Assembly: GCA_964654545.1 (NCBI GenBank)
Contig: CAZZIU010000005.1
Span: 62,001-126,000 of the forward strand
Source of the DNA: JABMOV01 sp964654545
Lineage (GTDB): Bacteria; Fidelibacterota; Marinisomatia; Marinisomatales; JABMOV01
Reading direction: 5' to 3'
Length of the DNA: 64,000 nt
In this document: positions 19,988 to 29,255 of the stretch, piece after piece
Layout: every line of letters starts with the position of its first letter
Numbering within the stretch: the stretch's first letter is position 1
Translations under genes and position numbers: made by a program
Notes under the pieces: model-generated
Database searches by the model: none
Told to the model about the DNA's origin: nothing
Seen by the model: the letters and a program-made list of their open reading frames with translations, nothing else

Positions 19988-21598
19988 ATGACAAAATCAA
20001 AAGCCGGTTTAATCGCATTTTCAATTATACTGCTTATTTTACTGATATGGGGAATTGATCCCTTTAATGCTGTTTGGTCATTTCCCGGCAATTTTGACTG
20101 GGTAAAGAATTTCCCATCTGAAAAATTACCGCTAGGAGCAATCCCTCTCATGATTATTGCACTGGTTGGAACTGGTATTTTCGCAACTATCAAACTTGGG
20201 TTTCCTCAGATTCGGTATTTTAAACACGGTATTAATGTAACCAGAGGGATGTATGATGACCCTGAGGATGAAGGAGATCTCAATCATTTTCGAGCACTAA
20301 CCACGGCACTGTCAGCAACCGTTGGAATAGGAAATATTGCCGGTGTGGCAACCGCATTGTATTATGGTGGACCTGGTGCCATCTTTTGGATGTGGGTAAC
20401 CGCTTTTTTCGGCACAACTTTAAAATATGCCGAAAGTACCCTTTCATTAAAATATCGTAAAATAAATAGTGCCGGTTTTACCGCCGGTGGTCCCATGTAT
20501 ACTATCGAACACGGACTCGGTAGAAATTGGCGCTGGTTGGCAGTAGCATTTGCCACATTCGCTATTATTTGTTCATTTGCGACAGGAAATGCAATACAAG
20601 CCTTCACGGTTTCTGACCAATTGTATTCTGAAGTAACCCAGGTTATCGGTGCCGAGCACTTCCTTACAATCAAGCACGTACTCTTTTCCGGGTTTTCTGT
20701 GTCTGTTATGCAAATTATAAATGGATTATTACTGGCTACGGTTGTTGGTATGGTGATTATTGGCGGGATACGCAGGATTGGGCACGTAACCGGATTCTTG
20801 GCTCCAATCATGGCGCTGATTTATGTATCAGCCGCCGGACTTATCCTCCTGGCTTATATAGATCAAATTGGTCATGCATTTGGATTGATTTTTAATATGG
20901 CGTTTAACCCTCCCGCAGAAATTGCTGGTGTGGGTGGAGGAAGTTTTCTGGTACTGATGAATACGCTATTATGGGGAATTAAACGTGGACTGTATTCCAA
21001 CGAAGCTGGTCAGGGATCAGCAGCAATAGCCCACTCTACTGCAAAAACAAAGTACCCAGTTCGCGAAGGATCGGTTGCCATGTTAGGACCTTTTATTGAT
21101 ACAATCATCATTTGTTCTCTCACTGGATTGGTAATAATCACAACCGGAGCATGGCAACACACGGAATTCTACGTGAACCGAATCGACCCGGCTTTTACAG
21201 GTGAACTTTTAAACAGCAGTTTACTCACATCGTATGCATTTAAAACGGGACTATCCTGGTTGTTCGGGTTCGGAGATAAAATTGTCACCTTGTCGGTCCT
21301 TCTCTTTGCCGTCTCAACTGCAATTAGCTGGTCTTTTTATGGGGACCGCGCGTCCGAATATTTGTTTGGTGAAAAATCTATCAAATTCTACCGTTGGTTT
21401 TTTGTCTTATTCGTATTTATCGGGGCTATAGCAAGTCTGGAAGCTGTTTGGGCATTTGGTGATGCTGCGCTTGGTTTTATGACTTTCCCAAACCTCATTG
21501 CAATCATTTTGCTTTCGACGAAACTGAAACAAATGACAAAGGAATATTTCGCTAAAGATCACCAACCTACAATTGCGAAAATCTATCATGACAAATAA
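19988..21598 (+). CDS. AGCS-family sodium:alanine/glycine symporter (second copy)
   Basis: 536 residues with the AGCS signatures FRALTTALSATVGIGNIAGVATALYYGGPGAIFWMW (98-133), GGPMYTIEHGLG and GIKRGLYSNEAGQGSAAIAHS. It is longer than the 454-residue paralogue at 8386-9750 because of an extra N-terminal helix and a loop insertion around residues 390-410. Na+-coupled import of a small neutral amino acid; substrate not readable from sequence. GGAAG lies 5 bases before ATG. Its 3' end overlaps the suhB start, so the two are co-transcribed. Confidence 0.92.
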   Translation: MTKSKAGLIAFSIILLILLIWGIDPFNAVWSFPGNFDWVKNFPSEKLPLGAIPLMIIALVGTGIFATIKLGFPQIRYFKHGINVTRGMYDDPEDEGDLNHFRALTTALSATVGIGNIAGVATALYYGGPGAIFWMWVTAFFGTTLKYAESTLSLKYRKINSAGFTAGGPMYTIEHGLGRNWRWLAVAFATFAIICSFATGNAIQAFTVSDQLYSEVTQVIGAEHFLTIKHVLFSGFSVSVMQIINGLLLATVVGMVIIGGIRRIGHVTGFLAPIMALIYVSAAGLILLAYIDQIGHAFGLIFNMAFNPPAEIAGVGGGSFLVLMNTLLWGIKRGLYSNEAGQGSAAIAHSTAKTKYPVREGSVAMLGPFIDTIIICSLTGLVIITTGAWQHTEFYVNRIDPAFTGELLNSSLLTSYAFKTGLSWLFGFGDKIVTLSVLLFAVSTAISWSFYGDRASEYLFGEKSIKFYRWFFVLFVFIGAIASLEAVWAFGDAALGFMTFPNLIAIILLSTKLKQMTKEYFAKDHQPTIAKIYHDK

Positions 21599-22370
21599 GG
21601 CTCTTGACACAGCCTTTAAGGCCGCAAAAGAAGCCTCACAAATCATCGTAAGCGCCCTGGATAAACCCAGGGCGTATTCGCATAAAGGAATCTCTGATCT
21701 AGTCACTCAGACGGATAAGCTCTCCGAATCACGCATAATTGAACTAATTCAAAACACCTTCCCTGACCATGGAATTCTTGCCGAGGAAAGTGGATCTAAT
21801 AAGGCTGCATCCCAATCCCGCTACCAATGGATTATCGATCCCCTCGACGGTACTACCAATTTTGTACACGGATATCCTTCCTTTGGTGTATCCATAGCAT
21901 TATTCATGGATAATTCTCCATTACTAGGTGTAATAATTGAATTACCGGGTAATAATGTGTATCATGCCGTTAAAGGTGAAGGTGCATACAGAAATAATTC
22001 GCCGATATCAGTTTCTAAGAACCAAGAATTATCCCACTCCCTGGTCGTAACGGGATTTGGATATGAACATGGAGAGAAATGGCATAGAAACATGGAATTA
22101 TTTAAACAATTGACCCATAGGACACAAGGTGTCCGTCGACTTGGTGCCGCTTCGGTTGATTTGTGTCATGTCTCCTGCGGAATAGTGGATGGGTTTTGGG
22201 AGTACGACTTGCACCCCTGGGATACGGCTGCTGGTATTTTACTTGTTGAAGAAGCTGGTGGGAAAATATCGGGAATTGACGGGAAACCTTACAGCATATA
22301 TCAGGATCATATTTTGGCAACCAATTCTGCTATTCATGATTCACTTATGGATATTCTGAATACAAATTAG
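21588..22370 (+). CDS. suhB: Inositol monophosphatase-family phosphatase (SuhB-like)
   Basis: 260 residues from ATG 21588 (MTNKALDTAFK), which overlaps the symporter stop; an in-frame TTG at 21573 is less likely. Metal-site motifs are complete: EES (near 70), DPLDGTTNFVHG (near 88-99), and WDTAAGILLVEEAGG near 215-230. It is a Mg2+-dependent sugar-phosphate phosphatase. Substrates in the family include inositol-1-phosphate, fructose-1,6-bisphosphate and NADP, and cannot be narrowed here. Converges on the FAH-family gene with an 11-base gap. Confidence 0.88.
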   Translation: MTNKALDTAFKAAKEASQIIVSALDKPRAYSHKGISDLVTQTDKLSESRIIELIQNTFPDHGILAEESGSNKAASQSRYQWIIDPLDGTTNFVHGYPSFGVSIALFMDNSPLLGVIIELPGNNVYHAVKGEGAYRNNSPISVSKNQELSHSLVVTGFGYEHGEKWHRNMELFKQLTHRTQGVRRLGAASVDLCHVSCGIVDGFWEYDLHPWDTAAGILLVEEAGGKISGIDGKPYSIYQDHILATNSAIHDSLMDILNTN

Positions 22371-22381
22371 TAATTACGTAT

Positions 22382-23035
22382 TCAACGAATGTCTACAGAA
22401 TAAAAGAACTCATTTCCCAGCAGGATATCCAAATGATCTCCTGAACGGAGTGATCCCACCCCGCTTGGTGTACCTGTAAACAGGATATCCCCCCTTAATA
22501 ATGGAACACGAATGGCCAATTTTTGTAGTAAGAATTCAATTGAAAACAGCATATGGTCAGGATTGCCCAGTTGAACGAGTTCTTCATTCTTCTTTAAACC
22601 AAATCCCGTGATCTTTTTATCAATAGTACACTCTTGAAATAAACCAAGAACAGTACTATTTTTAAAGGATTTCGCCCAAAACCAGGGTTTCCTTTCTTTT
22701 TTCAGTATTGATTGTGCGGTGCGGTCTGTCAAATCCAAGCCAATTGTGAAACCTGCTAAATTGGATGTGATATCCGCATTGCCGGGCTCGTTAATATCTG
22801 CGCCGATACAGACCACCAACTCCACCTCATAATGAATATCAGAATTGGATGGAATTTCGATTGTACCGGTTTGGGCTATGGAGGCGGTTGATTTTTGAAA
22901 AAAAAGAGGCTCTTTTGGAATTGGATTCTGTAATTCATTGGCATGAGCAGCGTAATTACGTCCCACACAATATATGTTTTTTATAGGAATTCTAGACCCA
23001 TCATGAAAAACAGCATCTGATGAGAATTCTGACAT
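22382..23035 (-). CDS. Fumarylacetoacetate hydrolase-family protein
   Basis: 217 residues, the length of the small FAHD1/acylpyruvase-type members. It shows CVGRNYAAHANEL near 23-35, the metal-binding Glu pair in YEVELVVCIG (near 70), GLDLTDRT (near 100), and the C-terminal GDILFTGTPSGVGSLRSGDHL. Expected to hydrolyse a C-C bond in an acylpyruvate or decarboxylate oxaloacetate with Mg2+. Start ATG overlaps the stop of the upstream purL-like gene by one base (TAATG), so translation is coupled. The substrate cannot be assigned. Confidence 0.85.
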   Translation of the reverse strand: MSEFSSDAVFHDGSRIPIKNIYCVGRNYAAHANELQNPIPKEPLFFQKSTASIAQTGTIEIPSNSDIHYEVELVVCIGADINEPGNADITSNLAGFTIGLDLTDRTAQSILKKERKPWFWAKSFKNSTVLGLFQECTIDKKITGFGLKKNEELVQLGNPDHMLFSIEFLLQKLAIRVPLLRGDILFTGTPSGVGSLRSGDHLDILLGNEFFYSVDIR

Positions 23036-24786
23036 TAAAAATCCATAACCTTTATATCAAAGAACTCGTTAAAAGTGAATCGACCTGTATCTGTCACTCT
23101 ACCGATGGTTGTAGAGGGCACTCCAATGGACATGCATATGCGTTCAAATTCCATAATGTCCTCTTCGCCCAGACTTATTAAAACCAATCCCTGGGTTTCT
23201 CCAAATAGCATTTGGTCATTCCGAAGTTTGCGACTGAAATGAATACGGGCACCTAATCCCTGATTTCCCCGCTTCAGTTCTTTTGCAATGGTAATCGCTA
23301 ATCCGCCACGCCCAAGGGGGGTTGCTGATTTTATCAATTTAGTCTGAATCCCCTGTACCACAGCTTCCTGAATACGGCTTTCCATGTTCAAATCACAGGC
23401 AGGTAAATGGCCGATAGTATTGTTATGGATAAGGTCCATATAGGTGCTATATCCCAATTCACCGCGATGGCTTCCCAGAATACTGATAAAGTCACCATTC
23501 GATACAAAACCTGTAAATTGATTATTTTCTAGTTTCTGACGGTTTCCAACCGCAAACACAGCCTGCGTCTGTTGATGATTTAACGTGGTGACAGATCGGT
23601 TTAGAATTGGCAAATGTAACGATCGAATGGATTCTTCCTGTCCTTGAATAACTTCAAATCCATACCACACATCTTCCGGATCATTAGAATCATGAAAGAT
23701 ATTGCGAATAATTACTCCCTTAAATTTGGCGCCCACGGACGCCAGATTACGGGTTGCATCGGCCACAGCTAATTGACCGGCCAACCGTGGATAATCGGTG
23801 CTTGCTCGATGGGTATACGATGTGGCCATCACCCATTGTTTTGAAGATTTTGCATCGTCTTCAATCGCAATCATTTCCGGTTGTGGCTGACTATTCTCCT
23901 CATTCCACAGCTTCTTGAATATCTTCGTGAAATCTTTTTCAATATCATCTGGAAGAGACTTATCAACTTTTAGTTCTTCGCGATGAAAACGTGTTTGCGA
24001 ATAGACTCGCCAAGGAAATCGCAACACATCAATGGGAAGCGTAATAGTTGAGCCATTTTCTCCGGCGACATGTATTTCCTGCTTCTCATTTATCGACCCT
24101 ATAATTGTTAATTGTTCTTTCCAATCCTTGACTGTATGAAGCAATTCCTTTTTGAATCCATGCTGAACTACCAATAATAATCCTGTGGATTTAATTCCAA
24201 AAATATCTTCTTTTAAGGTAACCCCGATATCATCCTGTGTGCACCAAGTGGCAATGGATTGTGGTAGTTTATACTGGTCTACAATTCGTGTTCCCAGCAC
24301 CCATGAGTGTTCTAATAACCCGGCAATGCGTTTTTTGGCAGCTTTAGATATCCGCTTGGAAGGGAGTGAAATAAATCCCACAATTGATCCGGCAGGTGCC
24401 AGCTGCAATTCTGTAGGATGACCAGTTTTCACCAAGCCAGCCGATATTGAAATATCGTTGTTCTTAAAATTGTTATTTAGATGCACTGCTGTTGTTGAAC
24501 GAGTTTCAGCTTCCAGCAAAGATTGGATATTTTCCACAATTTTTTCACCCACTGCTAGCGTGGAGAAAAAATACATATGATTTCCGTTTTCATCCATTAG
24601 ATCTTCTTCTGGAATGCGAGTTCGCTTGATTCCGTCATCCAGACGATTTAATGTTTCAGTGTACAGTCTGCCTTTAAGATATTTTCGTTGAAATGCAGCG
24701 ATAACATTCAATTCTTCATCACTTGGCATTCTACCTAGAACGTGACGAGCAAATTGAATATCGGTGTGAGATAATGAATTCTTCAT
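23035..24786 (-). CDS. Degenerate PurL (FGAM synthase II) paralogue
   Basis: 583 residues against about 740 for PurL. The linker is recognisable (FARHVLGRMPSDEELNVI), as are the central LLLVVQHGFKKEL and the second AIRS half (LAGQLAVADATRNLASVGAKFKGVIIRN, GSHRGELGYSTY, TPLGRGGLAITIAKE, IGRVTDTGRF). The first AIRS domain is contracted by roughly 150 residues, and the SHNHPS motif with its catalytic His is replaced by KTGHPTEL. I infer it is not a normal FGAM synthase; a structural or regulatory paralogue is possible. ATG 24786 overlaps the recX stop (ATGA), so it belongs to the recA-recX transcription unit; an ATG at 24861 would lie inside recX. Confidence 0.6.
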   Translation of the reverse strand: MKNSLSHTDIQFARHVLGRMPSDEELNVIAAFQRKYLKGRLYTETLNRLDDGIKRTRIPEEDLMDENGNHMYFFSTLAVGEKIVENIQSLLEAETRSTTAVHLNNNFKNNDISISAGLVKTGHPTELQLAPAGSIVGFISLPSKRISKAAKKRIAGLLEHSWVLGTRIVDQYKLPQSIATWCTQDDIGVTLKEDIFGIKSTGLLLVVQHGFKKELLHTVKDWKEQLTIIGSINEKQEIHVAGENGSTITLPIDVLRFPWRVYSQTRFHREELKVDKSLPDDIEKDFTKIFKKLWNEENSQPQPEMIAIEDDAKSSKQWVMATSYTHRASTDYPRLAGQLAVADATRNLASVGAKFKGVIIRNIFHDSNDPEDVWYGFEVIQGQEESIRSLHLPILNRSVTTLNHQQTQAVFAVGNRQKLENNQFTGFVSNGDFISILGSHRGELGYSTYMDLIHNNTIGHLPACDLNMESRIQEAVVQGIQTKLIKSATPLGRGGLAITIAKELKRGNQGLGARIHFSRKLRNDQMLFGETQGLVLISLGEEDIMEFERICMSIGVPSTTIGRVTDTGRFTFNEFFDIKVMDF

Positions 24787-25415
24787 GATGTTGTGTATTG
24801 GTCCATCACCGAGAATATTTGGTCTAGCGGATATCCCTTCCCCTGAAGGAAACGAAGACACTTTGCTTTTTCACGATGATCGTTGATATTGTATTTTTTT
24901 TTATTAATAAGACGTGTAATTAAATCTGAAATGGGCATTTCGCTATAAGCAGTATCAAGAACAGATTGTATCGTTGTTTGGTCAATACCATGTTTTTTTA
25001 GTTCAACCGATAACCGTAATGGACCCATAGCCGTATTGTGAACTTTATCCCTAGCAAAAGATTCAGCGAAGTCTCTATCATTGATGTATTGCTTGCTTTC
25101 CAGATAGTGAATGGTGTCCTCGATATTCGGCAAAGAAAATCCCTTTTCAATTAATCTCTGTTTAAGTTCCTGTTTGCTTCGTTTTCTATAGCTTAATAGG
25201 GTTAGTGCAGCGTGCTTTATCTGGACAATTTCACTGTCAAGCTTTAGTCGATTAATTTCTTCCGCGGTTAAGGTATCTTCTTCAGAAAAATAATGCTGAT
25301 AGAATATCTCCTCGGTAAGCGAAAAACAATCTCCATCGTCTAAAAAAATTTGGCGGGAATGTTCACGACCTTTTCCCTTTTCAATTCTAATAACCTTAGG
25401 CAGAGGCGCCCTCAT
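24783..25415 (-). CDS. recX: RecA regulator RecX
   Basis: 210 residues of the RecX three-helix repeat fold: ALTLLSYRKRSKQELKQRLIEKGF (about 72-95), YLESKQYINDRDFAESFARD (103-122), and a third repeat ending near residue 200. RecX binds RecA filaments and limits recombinase activity. The ATG at 25415 lies within the last codons of recA (20-base overlap), the usual recA-recX coupling. An Arg/Lys-rich N-terminal 60 residues precede the repeats. The distal end overlaps the purL-like gene by four bases. Confidence 0.9.
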   Translation of the reverse strand: MRAPLPKVIRIEKGKGREHSRQIFLDDGDCFSLTEEIFYQHYFSEEDTLTAEEINRLKLDSEIVQIKHAALTLLSYRKRSKQELKQRLIEKGFSLPNIEDTIHYLESKQYINDRDFAESFARDKVHNTAMGPLRLSVELKKHGIDQTTIQSVLDTAYSEMPISDLITRLINKKKYNINDHREKAKCLRFLQGKGYPLDQIFSVMDQYTTS

Positions 25416-26409
25416 CTAAGCCCATAAACGATTTGACCTTTTGGGTAATTTCTTTAAAGGTAGATTCATTGTCCTCAAGGAATTTTTTGGCATTTTCTTT
25501 ACCTTGACCTATTTTCATTTCGCCGTATGAATACCAGGAACCCATTTTCTGTATAATATCACCGGCTAAGGCAAGATCAATAATATCACCGGTATAAGAA
25601 ATACCTGAACCATACATTAAATCAAACTCAGTTTGCTTAAAGGGTGGTGCAACCTTGTTTTTGACCACTTTTACTCTTACCCGGCTCCCGATGCTATCCG
25701 TGCCATCCTTTAGAGTAGTAATACGACGAATCTCCATTCGGATAGAGGTATAAAACTTCAGCGCTCTACCACCGGGTGTTGTTTCAGGGTTACCAAACAT
25801 GACACCAATTTTTTCTCGAATCTGGTTAATAAAGATTACACACGTATTTGACCGGCTTACAGTTCCGGTCAGCTTTCTAAGAGCCTGGGACATTAAACGA
25901 GCCTGCAATCCAACATGGGAATCTCCCATATCACCTTCTAACTCTGCCTTAGGGACTAGCGCAGCAACTGAATCAACTATAATCACATCAAGAGCCCCGC
26001 TGCGAACCAATGTTTCTGTTATTTCTAACGCTTGCTCTCCTGTATCCGGTTGGGAAATGAGTAATTCATCCGTCTCAACTCCGAGTTTTTTGGCATAATT
26101 AGGATCCAGCGCATGTTCTGCATCAATAAATGCGGCATACCCGCCATTTTTTTGTGCTTCAGCTAAAATGTGAAGCGCCAGGGTTGTTTTTCCTGAAGAT
26201 TCTGGACCATAAATTTCAATAATTCGCCCTCTTGGAACACCACCGACTCCCAAAGCAACATCCAATGATAAACAACCTGTGGAAATCACATTCCCTGTCC
26301 AACTCGGACGATTAGAACCAAGTCGCATGATGGATCCTTTACCAAATTGTCTGTCGACTTGCGAAATGGCTAATTCTAATGCTTTTGATTTCTTGTCTTT
26401 ATCTGCCAT
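25396..26409 (-). CDS. recA: Recombinase RecA
   Basis: 337 residues. Walker A is GPESSGKTT (near 66-74), Walker B is VIIVDSVAALVPKAELEGDMGD, L1/L2 loop residues are present (NQIREKIGVMFGNPETTPGGRALKFY), and there is a short acidic C-terminus. It forms ATP-dependent filaments on single-stranded DNA for homologous recombination and SOS signalling. Upstream AGGAG lies 8 bases before the ATG. No SOS-box palindrome could be recognised in the 19-base gap to thpR. No intein or insertion. Confidence 0.98.
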   Translation of the reverse strand: MADKDKKSKALELAISQVDRQFGKGSIMRLGSNRPSWTGNVISTGCLSLDVALGVGGVPRGRIIEIYGPESSGKTTLALHILAEAQKNGGYAAFIDAEHALDPNYAKKLGVETDELLISQPDTGEQALEITETLVRSGALDVIIVDSVAALVPKAELEGDMGDSHVGLQARLMSQALRKLTGTVSRSNTCVIFINQIREKIGVMFGNPETTPGGRALKFYTSIRMEIRRITTLKDGTDSIGSRVRVKVVKNKVAPPFKQTEFDLMYGSGISYTGDIIDLALAGDIIQKMGSWYSYGEMKIGQGKENAKKFLEDNESTFKEITQKVKSFMGLDEGASA

Positions 26410-26428
26410 GTTAAACTCCTGTTTGGGT

Positions 26429-27007
26429 CTATACCTGATTCAATAAATTGTATTCGTGAATGCTCGAATATACTGCACCGGTCGTACGTAATTCACTACT
26501 CATTAATATGAATTTATTTACAAAAAAAGGGATGGGTTCAAATTGCGCGTGAAGGTACTGGGTTATATCCGGTGTTTGTTTTGGTGGGTATTTAATTCTT
26601 GCCAGTGTAATGTGTGGAATAAATTGTTTTTCATCTGCGGGATATCCAAATGGATCCAGAGCATTGTTGATATCACGTACCAATTGAACCAGTGGTTCCT
26701 CATCACCCTGCAAGCCAACCCAGAGGATTCTCGGTCTCGTTGAAACAGGAAAACAACCAGTAGTTGCAATCTCAAATCCCATTGCACTGTGTTTTTTTGA
26801 TACGTTGGCTAATGTATCGTGAATCGCAGAAATCCCATCCGGTGGTGTATACCCTATAAATTTTAACGTGAGATGAATTTGTCCGTTTTGTACCCATTTA
26901 AGATTATCCTTTTTGTGTTGGACAGTTGTTCTCAACATATTCCGAACATCCAATAAAGCGGTCGGTACAGTTACGGCCACGAAGGTACGGAGTAATCTAT
27001 TGTCCAT
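26429..27007 (-). CDS. thpR: RNA 2',3'-cyclic phosphodiesterase (ThpR/LigT)
   Basis: 192 residues of the 2H phosphoesterase family. The two catalytic tetrapeptides are HLTL (in QIHLTLKFIG, near 46) and HITL (in FIPHITLARIK, near 130). It hydrolyses 2',3'-cyclic RNA ends to 2'-phosphates. The gene begins inside the 3' end of cinA (11-base overlap), an arrangement (cinA-thpR-recA) shared by many bacteria. Confidence 0.92.
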   Translation of the reverse strand: MDNRLLRTFVAVTVPTALLDVRNMLRTTVQHKKDNLKWVQNGQIHLTLKFIGYTPPDGISAIHDTLANVSKKHSAMGFEIATTGCFPVSTRPRILWVGLQGDEEPLVQLVRDINNALDPFGYPADEKQFIPHITLARIKYPPKQTPDITQYLHAQFEPIPFFVNKFILMSSELRTTGAVYSSIHEYNLLNQV

Positions 27008-28214
27008 TGAGCTCCTTTCGGAGCAAATTCAACACAAATTGACTGCTTCTCAATTTATTTTTATCTCTATCATTTCCAAACTGCCGGTGTTTAGTAACGG
27101 TACGACTAGGCAGGGCCAAACCGAAAAACACGGTACCCACGGGTTTGTCTTCAGTTCCACCACCAGGTCCAGCTACACCAGTAATTGACAGCCCAATGTC
27201 CGCATTAAACTCATTTCGTACGCCTTCAGCCATTTCCTGAGCCGTTTCCCTACTGACAGCTCCATACTCATCCAGTGTTTCCTGTTTTACATGCAGGAAT
27301 TTTCTTTTGGCCGCATTGCTATAGGTTACAACGCCACCTAAATAATAATCAGAACTGCCGGCAACTGATGTAATTTTATGACCAACTAAACCTCCGGTGC
27401 AGGATTCAGCTGTCGCTAACGTAAAACCTTTTTGCTTTACCATTTGCCCTACTTTGAGTTCTAGAGTGTCGTAATCAAAACCAAACACTGGTTCACCAAC
27501 AGTATCAACCACATCTTGTACTGCCTTTTCCATTTCTTGTTTATCCAGACAGGTAACTCTCACATTGACTTCCAAAAAATTCGGGTAAAAAGCGAATGTG
27601 CAATTTGGGTTTGAATGTATAGTGGAGTGCAATTGTTGAGCCAAGGATGATTCTGGCACACCCGTAATTCGAATTGTTTTTACATGAATATTTTTTTCCG
27701 ATTTAGTTGCCAGTAAAGGCAATATGGTTTCCAGCATTATGGCCTTCATTTCACCTGGTACACCAGGTGTAGAAAAATACATGCATCCGTCTTTTTCAAA
27801 TTGTAAACCTCGCGCCGATCCTATCGGATTTGGAATCATCACACCATTATGCGGTATGATAACCTGACTACGATTGTTCTCTGGTATTTCTACTCCAAAT
27901 TTATTAAAGCGTTTCTTTAAGTATTCCCAGTATTCTTCATCATATTCTAATTTAGAGTTGAAATATTCATAGAGAGCAGTTGGTGTAGTATCGTCATGTG
28001 TCGGGCCAAGTCCACCTGTAGTTACAATATATTGATACTCAGTGGCTACAGCGGCTAAGGTGTTTTTTATACGATCAATGTCATCCGGAATAGTTACATG
28101 ATAATCTAAAGAAAACCCAATGTTTTGTAGCTCTTGACCAATCCAGGCAGCATTGGAATCAATAGTCATACCAGACAATAATTCATCACCAATTGTTATG
28201 AGGGCACATTTCAT
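26997..28214 (-). CDS. cinA: CinA: nicotinamide-nucleotide amidase / ADP-ribose-type pyrophosphatase
   Basis: 405 residues with both classical modules. The N-terminal MoaB/MogA-like domain has IGDELLSGMTIDSNAAWIGQEL and TTGGLGPTHDD (residues 1-170), and the C-terminal PncC amidase has ATAESCTGGLVGHKITSVAGSSDYYLGGVVTYSN (about 255-290) and SITGVAGPGGGTEDKPVGTV. It recycles NMN formed by NAD-using DNA ligase. The ATG overlaps the pgpA stop by four bases (ATGA). Confidence 0.94.
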   Translation of the reverse strand: MKCALITIGDELLSGMTIDSNAAWIGQELQNIGFSLDYHVTIPDDIDRIKNTLAAVATEYQYIVTTGGLGPTHDDTTPTALYEYFNSKLEYDEEYWEYLKKRFNKFGVEIPENNRSQVIIPHNGVMIPNPIGSARGLQFEKDGCMYFSTPGVPGEMKAIMLETILPLLATKSEKNIHVKTIRITGVPESSLAQQLHSTIHSNPNCTFAFYPNFLEVNVRVTCLDKQEMEKAVQDVVDTVGEPVFGFDYDTLELKVGQMVKQKGFTLATAESCTGGLVGHKITSVAGSSDYYLGGVVTYSNAAKRKFLHVKQETLDEYGAVSRETAQEMAEGVRNEFNADIGLSITGVAGPGGGTEDKPVGTVFFGLALPSRTVTKHRQFGNDRDKNKLRSSQFVLNLLRKELNGQ

Positions 28215-28666
28215 AATATGAATTGAATTCCTTCTAGAATCAATAATGCATATACACCTGCAGCAATGTCATCCAGCATAATACCCCAACCACCAGGAAT
28301 ACGATCAAACATGCTCACTGGCCAGGGTTTTGCGATGTCAAATATTCTAAAAAGTATAAATGCCATCAAAATATACATGGGAGTTACTGGTAAAAACCAT
28401 AACGGTATCCATTGTCCTACCAGCTCATCAATAACAATATGAGATGGATCTTCCTCTTCCTCATACCGTGATATATCTTTTGCTACCCAAACCCCAATGA
28501 AAAAGAGAACAACCGTCAAACCAACAATAAATAGCGGCTCTATGACCAGCTGTAGCGCATACCATAGCAAAATGGCAACGATACTTCCCCAGGTGCCTGG
28601 TGCACCCGGTAAATACCCCGCGAATCCAGAGGTCGCGATGAAGGTTTTTATTCTATGGTAATTCAC
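28211..28666 (-). CDS. pgpA: Phosphatidylglycerophosphatase A
   Basis: 151 residues, four predicted membrane segments. PgpA motifs seen are GSIVAILLWY, DELVGQWIPL (near 71-80), FRIFDIAKPWPV (106-117) and GGWGIMLDDIAAGVYA (124-139). It dephosphorylates phosphatidylglycerol phosphate. It lies 4 bases after pgsA, which makes its substrate, so the two consecutive steps of phosphatidylglycerol synthesis are encoded together. Confidence 0.93.
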   Translation of the reverse strand: MNYHRIKTFIATSGFAGYLPGAPGTWGSIVAILLWYALQLVIEPLFIVGLTVVLFFIGVWVAKDISRYEEEEDPSHIVIDELVGQWIPLWFLPVTPMYILMAFILFRIFDIAKPWPVSMFDRIPGGWGIMLDDIAAGVYALLILEGIQFIL

Positions 28667-28670
28667 AAAA

Positions 28671-29255
28671 TCAGGAGAATAATTTCCGAATCACTTCTCT
28701 ATTGGCATAGAGATATGTGAACCCGGTGTACACCGTGAATAAAGTAGCTGCAAAGGTTAAATAATATATTAAATGGTAATGTGTGACAAATCCCAAAACA
28801 GGAGTCAATAATCCAATCTTTAATCCTTTTAAACCCAAATAGGTTAAAATGAATATAATAATGGATATTTGAGTTGCCGTTTTGGCTTTAGCAATTTTGC
28901 TGGTAATTAATCGAAAACCTTTGTGTTCCATCACCATGCGCAATCCTGTTACAAACAGGTCACGGAAGATGATTAAGGCAACCATCCAGTATTCCACCAG
29001 GCCAATGACAGCAAAAGAGATAAATGCCGATGATACTAAAATTTTATCAGCCAAAGGATCCAAAAACATCCCCTGGGGTGTGATTTGATTGTATTTCCTG
29101 GCATAATACCCATCATACGCATCCGTAATCGATGCAATTATAAATATGATTAACGCCCAGGTTTTCGCAAGTGGATGTTCGTAAAACAGACAGATGATAA
29201 ACACCGGCGTCAGTAAAATGCGAAAAAGGGTTAATATATTGGGTACGGTTATAAT
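28671..29255 (-). CDS. pgsA: CDP-diacylglycerol-glycerol-3-phosphate 3-phosphatidyltransferase, non-AUG start
   Basis: Membrane enzyme making phosphatidylglycerol phosphate. The CDP-alcohol phosphotransferase motif is complete: DGYYAR, then G and the D...D pair in GMFLDPLADK. The first conventional start codon is GTG 29204, but that would remove the conserved first helix. Upstream and in frame the DNA encodes ITVPNILTLFRILLTPV, exactly the family N-terminus, with no ATG, GTG or TTG between it and a TAG at 29277-29279. An ATT at 29255 sits 6 bases after GGAAG and overlaps the recR stop by 7 bases, so I infer an ATT (or ATA 29252) start, giving about 194 residues. A sequencing error is the alternative. 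Confidence 0.85.
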   Translation of the reverse strand: MITVPNILTLFRILLTPVFIICLFYEHPLAKTWALIIFIIASITDAYDGYYARKYNQITPQGMFLDPLADKILVSSAFISFAVIGLVEYWMVALIIFRDLFVTGLRMVMEHKGFRLITSKIAKAKTATQISIIIFILTYLGLKGLKIGLLTPVLGFVTHYHLIYYLTFAATLFTVYTGFTYLYANREVIRKLFS

